Source: Anaspis maculata (taxonomy: Eukaryota > Arthropoda > Insecta > Coleoptera > Scraptiidae). Taken from it: a stretch of DNA of 64,000 nucleotides. The notes beneath the pieces are model-generated. The model saw nothing but the letters and a program-made list of their open reading frames with translations. It did not search any database and had not been told where the DNA came from. Each line of letters opens with the position of its first letter. Position 1 is the first letter of the stretch. The DNA is taken from contig OX421968.1 of assembly GCA_949128115.1 (NCBI GenBank), positions 29,850,877 to 29,914,876 on the forward strand. Direction: 5' to 3'. Of the stretch, positions 58,901-64,000 are shown piece by piece. The position numbers and the translations under genes were made by a program.

Positions 58901-59671
58901 CTGACTTGTAAGTTCGTAATACCGTAACCAATTCCCTTTTTTGCAGTTCCACCTGAGCCTAGTTTGAACCGGACATAACACCTCCAAATTTGACTGAATT
59001 GTGAAGTTGATTGCAAAATGATCGGAACCGAGTGTTTCAGGTTTAATATTCCAGTCTATTTTAGCTGAGATACAATCGGACACCAGTGAAATATCAACTG
59101 CAGACCTTCGTTGACCAAAAGGGGAGAGTCTAGTGGGAGAACCGTTATTCAATACCACCAGATCACAATCATTAAGAACTTCGATTATTTGATCGCCAGT
59201 ATTATCGGATCCATGCGAACCCCACATCATGTTATGGGCGTTGAAATCTCCCCCTATCACCGCTGGGTGCGGGGCGTTGAGGAAGATATTATGCCAGTCC
59301 TGTCTAGTAGTTTGGATGTTTGGTGGTCTATACACAGAAAGAAATGTGATTTTGTCCTCAGTATTTAACACTTGGACGGCACAAACTTGGATTTCTTCAC
59401 GGAAATTATTTGAGATAGTTACCTCTCGGAATTTTATATTTTTGGCGATTAGAATAGCTACCCCGGTTCGACCATCATCCCTATCTCTTCGAATTACATT
59501 ATACCCATTGAATTTTACCACAATTCCTGGCTTGAACCATGTTTCACTAATTAGCGCAATATCAATATTGTGATCGTATAGGAACTTGACTAAGCTGTTT
59601 TTATTATTCACAGCAGAACGGGCGTTCCACTGTAGTATATTAAGATTCATGTGTTTGTTTGGGCAATCCAT
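55925..59671 (-). CDS. LINE ORF2 polyprotein: APE endonuclease, RT, RNase H
   Basis: 1248 codons without a stop. The endonuclease occupies about residues 1-230 (LNILQWNARS, LISETWFKPG, VIGGDFNAHNMMWGS, GSDHFAINFT). RT blocks span roughly 450-760 (SYRPISLLSCIYKTFERLI, NQFGFRKGMGTSNA, AAFLDIEGAYNSV, LAQGAVLSPNLFN, catalytic QYADDFCIYS, TKYLGIILDKKLKW). RNase H is at about 960-1085 (IYTDASKSASGTGFAVY, FCAEAFAIAMA, LSDSLSVLKAL, VKAHIDIQHNEYVDQLAK). A CxxC ... H ... C motif near the end (CDVCLVRCDLNHLFLGC) binds nucleic acid in relatives. An I-group LINE is likely because RNase H follows RT. An alternative start is the Met eight codons in (MNLNILQW). Confidence 0.95.
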   Translation of the reverse strand: MDCPNKHMNLNILQWNARSAVNNKNSLVKFLYDHNIDIALISETWFKPGIVVKFNGYNVIRRDRDDGRTGVAILIAKNIKFREVTISNNFREEIQVCAVQVLNTEDKITFLSVYRPPNIQTTRQDWHNIFLNAPHPAVIGGDFNAHNMMWGSHGSDNTGDQIIEVLNDCDLVVLNNGSPTRLSPFGQRRSAVDISLVSDCISAKIDWNIKPETLGSDHFAINFTIQSNLEVLCPVQTRLRWNCKKGNWLRYYELTSQSFSEDSLPHFNSAQEKLDYFRHSVNEAAEVAIPKNKPYKIKRRSPAPWWDRECDEAVNARKQALKSYQNNSTLENYLNCKREMAKTKQLLKRIAKASWQNFCSKLHSSTPSAELWKQARLMKRIPLQSNKPTSYDSAWAEELLTNITPCSVELRLPDGISSENLNVNESDNFWLQPFQYHELERAIKLSPNTSPGLDDIRYPMLQHLPPEGKKFLLSTFNDIWVRGENIDSWKEVVVVPLIKPHKDPQLASSYRPISLLSCIYKTFERLIKGRLDWWMYKKKLIPQNQFGFRKGMGTSNAIARIVTDIQLCHTKNNYLCAAFLDIEGAYNSVVPSILLDKLHNIGIPPQAATAIVGLITERKVFLRQQNGKIIGPRVLSLGLAQGAVLSPNLFNIYTSDIHKNSSSTRVVQYADDFCIYSEHKNYENCIQNLSRSLTSISAWLDNHGFTLSTQKSTVTIFTRHNTPELDQITLGKFRLPMSSHTKYLGIILDKKLKWERHIEHLVAKCNKGLNFMKMIAKTWWGADPQTALLFHRCYIRSIIDYGSVFYGAATDSALKKIEVVQNNALRISLGAMRSSPIVPMQLEASEPPLALRREMLAGKFIVKSQLFDPSLITSTNQLSLYDLTHKYWDKKKSPPLCSAFRNVSSVVPLDQLKQSAFNHIQIEDYIIMIQSPHVIIPVFSEIELQNAAILREILSEHSNSLHIYTDASKSASGTGFAVYIPSNKAEIKRKLPDSTSIFCAEAFAIAMALKTFRIAEHDSAFVLSDSLSVLKALQGSEYPLQHSCLSNCISELILLKKMNKTLRLVWVKAHIDIQHNEYVDQLAKDSANTGIEHSVQPCWSWLPNELKLMMREDWCRQYRKYCSAKQSWYTSVQSDIPRQPWFKDLNLPRASVTSITRLRLGHGSYPAHLNRIGVVQSDRCDVCLVRCDLNHLFLGCEKYTDETEVLIKDLAPLKEIQFPLNLEGVLNTRSVEAYMSLIRFLNSTSLNI

Positions 59672-59745
59672 TATGAAAAAGCTTATGTGAGAAAATAACG
59701 ATCGATCGAATAGGAATTGAGTATAGCAGTACCTTTAGCTTACCT

Positions 59746-61269
59746 TTAGTATTCTTCATGTGACATTTCGCTCTCAGAAATTTCCTCGGAAATTTCCTTG
59801 GAAATTTCAGGACTACTTAACACTGCTACAAACGAAGTTTTAAGTTTTGCCTGGAAAAATTGTTTGACAGACTCTTCTGCGTTCATGTCCCTTTCTATAG
59901 AGGCCCTCTGTGTCAAAGGCACGCTGTCTAGTAGATTTGCATTATATGTTTTCAGAAATTCCAACACAACCTGTTGTATGTTTATCGATTCATGTTCGAC
60001 AGTCTTAGAGATATCTTCGAGGTCAACATGAAGTTGACGTCTATTTAGTTCCTTTTCCAAAGGTGTTTCTTGGTGTTTGGGTTTTTTATTTAAGCTCGGG
60101 TTTTGTTTTGTGGGAGACTGTACCGGGGAACTTGCTTCTTTTCTTTTTCTATAATTTTCATTCGCCAAGAAGTGACGATTATTATTATTTTGTTTGATTT
60201 GTAGGGTGGGTTTTGTGTTCCAATTTTTATTGCTGCTGTTAATTTGGGGAAATTGAGACTGATCATCCAGTGATAGGACAGAAAAACGGTTATCCGAAAT
60301 AAAAGAATTCCTAGTCACGGCATTAGAAAATGATGGGTTTTTGGAAGCATCAGCTGCTTCTTTATATGATAAGTTTTTGTCCGCCATAATTTTCTTTATG
60401 CTTTGCTGTTTGATAAATTCTGGACAGTTTTTTGAGTTTGATTTGTGGTCGTTTACATCACAATAAATTCACTTTGTTTCCATAGTACAGTTACTATGAT
60501 TTTCATGCTCATCACCGCAATTAACGCATTTCCTATTTCCACGACACTGCTGTAGGACATGACCGTACCTGAAGCATCCTTTACACTGTATAACTGGGGC
60601 GACATAAGGATCTACTCGAAAGAGTACACTGTTTATTATCACCTCATTAGGTAACTGCGAACCCAAAAAAGATACACACACCGTTTGACGAGGCACTTCT
60701 TTAATCAATTTTCCATCCTCGCCCAAAATCCTTCTCATAAATCTCTTGATTTCCATGACTTGGGACCCATTGTCCACCACCATGTGATTTTTCAAATATT
60801 GCTCGTCAAAAAATGTATCAACCTGGTGAATAACACCCCTTCTTTGTACAAAAAATTTTGGAATATAGGCGATCCAATTATTATCACTTATTACTTTGCT
60901 AGTGATAATATCATTCGCAGCTTTGACGGTATGTAACAATACTTTGATTTTATTCAAACCAATCGATTTAATTTGAGAAATGGAGTTCTTGAAGTTTGTT
61001 GCCTCATGCAGGTAATGACCTACTCTCATTGGGTGCAACTTACCAATATTTTTGTCTTTTGATTCGATGTACACAGAAAATGGACCTTTGTCCGAACTTC
61101 TGTATCGTATGCTCGTATCAATATTATTCTTACGCATTTGTTGTTCCTGGGTAGCATTAGTTTCCTGGGATGTAGTGTTCGAGTCCAAGCTCTGTGTCCC
61201 ATCTGAATTGAAAAGGTCCGGTGTACTGGGTTGGCCACCCCCCGGATCATCCCCGTCTTTGCTTCCCAT
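59746..61269 (-). pseudogene. LINE ORF1 (gag-like, CCHC), interrupted by one TGA
   Basis: From ATG 61269 a 266-codon stretch runs to TGA 60469-60471, and the same frame continues 241 more codons to 59746. A Ser/Thr/Gln-rich N terminus is followed by an RRM-like region (GKLHPMRVGHYLHEAT, NEVIINSVLFRVDPYV). Then come two zinc knuckles (CKGCFRYGHVLQQC and CVNCGDEHENHSNC) and a third whose first Cys codon is the TGA (x-IYCDVNDHKSNSKNC). The C-terminal part is basic and Asn/Gln-rich with a nuclear-signal-like KRKEASS. The likely role is RNA binding in the retrotransposition particle. A single nonsense change is the simplest reading. Confidence 0.88.
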
Positions 61270-61876
61270 ACTTGGGGAAGTATGGGAGGCTCCGCTGAAT
61301 TAAAGATGACCAAGTGTTTAAAACGAGATCACAATTTTCGAATTCGATTTGAAATGTTATTAGAATTGTAAACAAAAACCACGATAAGACACCAGCACGA
61401 CGACCTTCACTCGCTAAGCTGATAACGTGAACGGGGATGTCAAGTTGACTTTTGGTTTTTTGTTATTCTGCCGCCATCTTTGATCCGCCATTTTGAATTT
61501 CTCTAAAAGTGATCCGATTGGAATGAAATTTGCAGACAATGTAAACCACATCAAGATCTATCCAATTTTCGACAATTGATGCCCCGCCGCCATCTTGTAT
61601 TCTCACTATTAAACATGTTTCAAAGTGATAGAACTAGGAGAATTATGCCTCAACGAAAACAGATATCGATGTGGTGCAAATGCCAATCAAATGCGTACGT
61701 GTTCACCATAAACATTTGACCAATGATTTTTGTCACTTGGCCGCTATCTTTGGTCCGCCATTTTGAATTTCTCTGAAAGTAATCCGATTTAAGTGAAATT
61801 CACAGGCGATGTGAACTTCATCAAAATAAAATTGATAAAGGGATCCATAGTGCTCAAAATGGAGTTGTATAATATA

Positions 61877-61968
61877 AAGTTGTAGTAAATCAGTCTTCTC
61901 CACTTGTTTTTTATATCGTATTTAAACGATATAAAAAACAAGTGGAGAAGACTGATTTACTACAACTT
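61877..61968. repeat. Perfect hairpin, 43-bp arms, 6-base loop
   Basis: AAGTTGTAGTAAATCAGTCT and the bases that follow to 61919 are exactly inverted at 61926-61968, around the loop ATTTAA. It lies in the minisatellite part of Helentron-like copy 3. Perfect identity contrasts with the worn repeats around it. Confidence 0.95.
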
Positions 61969-63681
61969 CATCAAAATATATCCGATTTTGGACAAATGAT
62001 GCTCTGCCGCCATCTTGGCCGCCATATTGAAATTTCTTATCACTTGACGATATCCATGGAGCTTGGGACTTACCTTTGTTTCGTATGATCATTCTTATTC
62101 TGCAGCCAAATTTCAACATTCTGCCGCCATCTTGGCCGCCATATTGGAATCTCTCATTAGTGGAACGATTTCCATGGAACTTGGAACTTACCCTTGTTTA
62201 TATAGTAGGTACGATCATTTTGATTTTTAAGCCAAATTTCATGATTCTGACGCTATTTTGGCCGCCATATTGAAATTTCTGCACAAATAACGGTTGAACC
62301 CTGATTGACATCTTGCGTTCACTAATCCTTCAAAAAGGAAGTGCGCTACTGAGCCTCATGCCCATGAGGCATATTCGCTTGGTCAACATTGGTATCACTT
62401 GGTGCAACAAAAAAGTCGAAAGTCCAGGACCGGCTTCAAGTCTAGTGAACATTTCTAAAAATTAGATTTTTCAGTATTTAGTTCGAAAATTACAGCAATA
62501 AATTAGGGTGGAGTGAATGGAAAATGTCCTCTTGTCTGCATGTGGAACCTTAGATTACTTCAGAAAGCAGCTTAATCAATTTATTCCTTTTGTTCTTTTG
62601 GGAATACAAAAAATTATCTCGATAATCTCCTAGTTCACTAGGGAGCACAAGAAATTCTCCTCGGCAACAACTAGAGAGCGGCCCGCAGGGCAGGACCTTA
62701 TTCAGGTTCATTTTTCATTTCCTTCACGTTGTTCATCAACAAGTGTGCCTTTTAATAACGTGATTAATTTAAGAAAGAAAACATTTGTGGTGATGGCGGA
62801 AAAGAACCCAAAAATAAGCAACAGGAGATTGAGGGCTATTGATTTGTTCGTTTTCTACACATAAAAACTACGTTTCTGAATTATCATTCCTGCTTCATTT
62901 TATTTTGCCCGCAAAAAAATTTTGGAAAGAATTTTTTGTATTCTTGAAATCAACAAAGAAAAACTTTGTTTAGCTGGTTTCTAAAGTGACCTTAGGTTCC
63001 ACATGCAGACAAGAGAGCATTTTTCAGCCACTTCACCATAACTTTATGCTGTAATTTTTCAACCAAATACTGAAAAATCGGATTTTTAGAAATAATGTTC
63101 ACTAGACTTGAATCCGGTCCTGGACTATTGTCTTTTCTGCCGTACCAAGTGATTCTAATGTAGGAAAGTGGAAAAAACCGAATCAGCATCAAATTAAAGG
63201 ATGAAGATCCGTGAAAGAATGAGTGCTTAAACTAGTTTTCACTAGATCGCAGCCGACCCAAATCTCAAAAGAAATTTTTTTCTGGGCAGACTTTTGGGTG
63301 TGCCGAAAAAATTGAATGATGTTCCTTGTAGCATTTTTTCTGTCGTTTCTGAATCTGATATTGGTTTTCCAAAAAAACATTCAAAAAGATGATTTTTCTA
63401 GCAAAAACTTTGAAAATAAAAAAAATTAGTCCGGCCCTGAAATTTCCGAACTACTTCATGGTGCGATGTATACTAACATCAGGAGAACATACCTATCAAA
63501 TTTCATTCGAATTCATCAAGCCATTCAAAAGATATAGCTCATTAAAAAATTCGACGAAATACATGATTACCCTGTAACATCAAAACGAAAAGCGATAAAA
63601 AATTTCAAAGCGAGATCCTAATTCGCCTAGAGAAACTGGACATACCTTTAAGCTATATCGGTTTCCTCCTGCAACACCCTG

Positions 63682-64000
63682 TATAATAGATATATACGTG
63701 ATGGTTTGTCGATAGAAAAAACTTTTGAATAACCATTTATAGCAAATTGATTTAGCTACAAATTAGCTCAGTGTATTTTTTTCGATAAAAGTTGTCGTTC
63801 TCGAGATATATGCGAAAAACCGTTTTTCGCGACCTTTGACCTCGCGTAACTTTACTAGCGGCAACCATATCGATGGGAACTTTCATAAATTATTCAGGGT
63901 CACAATACTAAGGTGCATGCAAAAATTCAGCCTGTTACAATTTTTTCCATTCGGTGGAGCAGTTTCAAAGTTATGTCAAAAAATCGATTTTCTAATCCAA
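63682..64000. other. No gene; possible arm of another foldback element
   Basis: Words such as TTCTCGAGATAT and AGTTTCAAAGTTATGTCAAA resemble foldback arms elsewhere in the window, but the element would continue past the right edge. Confidence 0.4.

Larger units (their letters stand above)
55674..61434 (-). mobile_element. Near-intact I-type LINE, 12-bp TSD
   Basis: Oriented right to left: the 5' end is near 61434 and a poly(A) tail (27 Ts on the plus strand, 55672-55698) ends it. The target duplication GGATGTCAAGTT is at 55662-55673 and 61435-61446. About 5.76 kb holds ORF1 (508 codons with one TGA), a 74-bp gap, ORF2 (1248 codons, uninterrupted) and a ~225-bp 3' UTR. The long pure A tail, clean duplication and intact ORF2 point to a recent insertion. 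Confidence 0.93.
55523..62381 (+). mobile_element. Helentron/DINE-1-like element, copy 3, split by a LINE
   Basis: The left end TAGCGCACTTTCCC and GTCCGTCCGTCC are on one side of the LINE; the CCGCCATCTTGG minisatellite, GAAGTGCGCTA, GCCTCATG/CATGAGGC hairpin and ATTCGCTTG end (62381) are on the other. Net length about 1.1 kb; it lacks the GACGCGGCATCGCC segment of copies 1 and 2. It is inserted in one arm of the foldback element after a T run, without a visible duplication, as expected for Helentron-type insertion. Confidence 0.7.
54979..63681. mobile_element. Foldback element (TA site) split by a Helentron-like insertion
   Basis: The outer ends CAGGGTGTTGCATGAGGAAA and TTTCCTCCTGCAACACCCTG are inverted, with TA on both sides (54977-54978, 63682-63683). 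The left arm, 54979-55522 then 62382-about 62585, matches the right arm, about 62985-63681, in reverse. Examples are the AAATCTTTTGAGATTTGGGT block and CTTGTCTGCATGTGGAACCT. The arm is interrupted exactly at the Helentron-like element, so that insertion came later. Net length is about 1.8 kb. No transposase. Confidence 0.88.

Noticed and set aside
60469..60471. Selenocysteine or programmed readthrough at the ORF1 TGA
   Set aside because: No SECIS-like element was identified and transposon proteins are not known selenoproteins; kept only as a finding to check against sister copies.
63682..63790. Upstream continuation of the LINE fragment at 54718-54978 across the foldback insertion
   Set aside because: The rejoined frame stays open but shows no LINE motif and resembles foldback-arm sequence, so continuity is not supported.

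Overview
This window looks like repeat-choked nuclear DNA from an arthropod, most likely an insect. The evidence is GT-AG introns, two minus-strand host genes with small exons, and an insect-type mix of transposable elements (jockey- and I-like LINEs, a Penelope-like element, piggyBac, hAT, TA-site foldback elements and Helentron/DINE-1-like repeats). A hemipteran-type genome is possible, but the sequence alone does not settle the order or species. No bacterial genes, CRISPR arrays or rRNA genes were seen.

Host genes. (1) A leucine-rich-repeat gene on the minus strand (19975 down to 15827) has a signal-peptide/LRRNT exon, an LRR exon and a last exon with LRRs, LRRCT, a membrane segment and a tail. 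The last exon reads through only if two frameshifts are allowed. (2) The last three coding exons of a laminin-G protein lie on the minus strand (53850-53668, 42160-42006, 41944-41790). Splice phases join exactly, and the product resembles the C terminus of the basement-membrane proteoglycan perlecan/Trol. The 11.5-kb intron between the first two of these exons is packed with mobile elements.

Layout. 1-0.63 kb: gypsy-type protease/RT remnant. 1.8-6.8 kb: foldback elements, MITEs and GC-rich minisatellites. 8-13.6 kb: two LINE RT fragments around a Helentron-like element. 14.7-15.7 kb: foldback element. 15.8-20 kb: LRR gene. 20.9-37.3 kb: one decayed jockey-type LINE split into four pieces by a hAT element, a solo LTR (itself hit by a second hAT element) and a full-length I-type LINE. 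That I-type LINE carries a piggyBac and a third hAT element, and the third hAT carries two further small elements. 37.4-40.1 kb: MITE cluster. 41.8-53.9 kb: perlecan-like gene end, with a second Helentron-like copy, a ~5.9-kb TIR-bounded block (satellite, Penelope-like element, foldback element) and a second piggyBac remnant in its intron. 54.7-63.7 kb: a second nest, a TA-site foldback element containing a Helentron-like element containing a nearly intact I-type LINE.

Most insertions can be proved from the window itself: target-site duplications are visible and removing the insert rejoins the interrupted frame or arm. The region is therefore a readable order-of-insertion record. The youngest autonomous-looking element is the minus-strand LINE at 55.67-61.43 kb, with a 1248-codon uninterrupted ORF2 and one TGA in ORF1.
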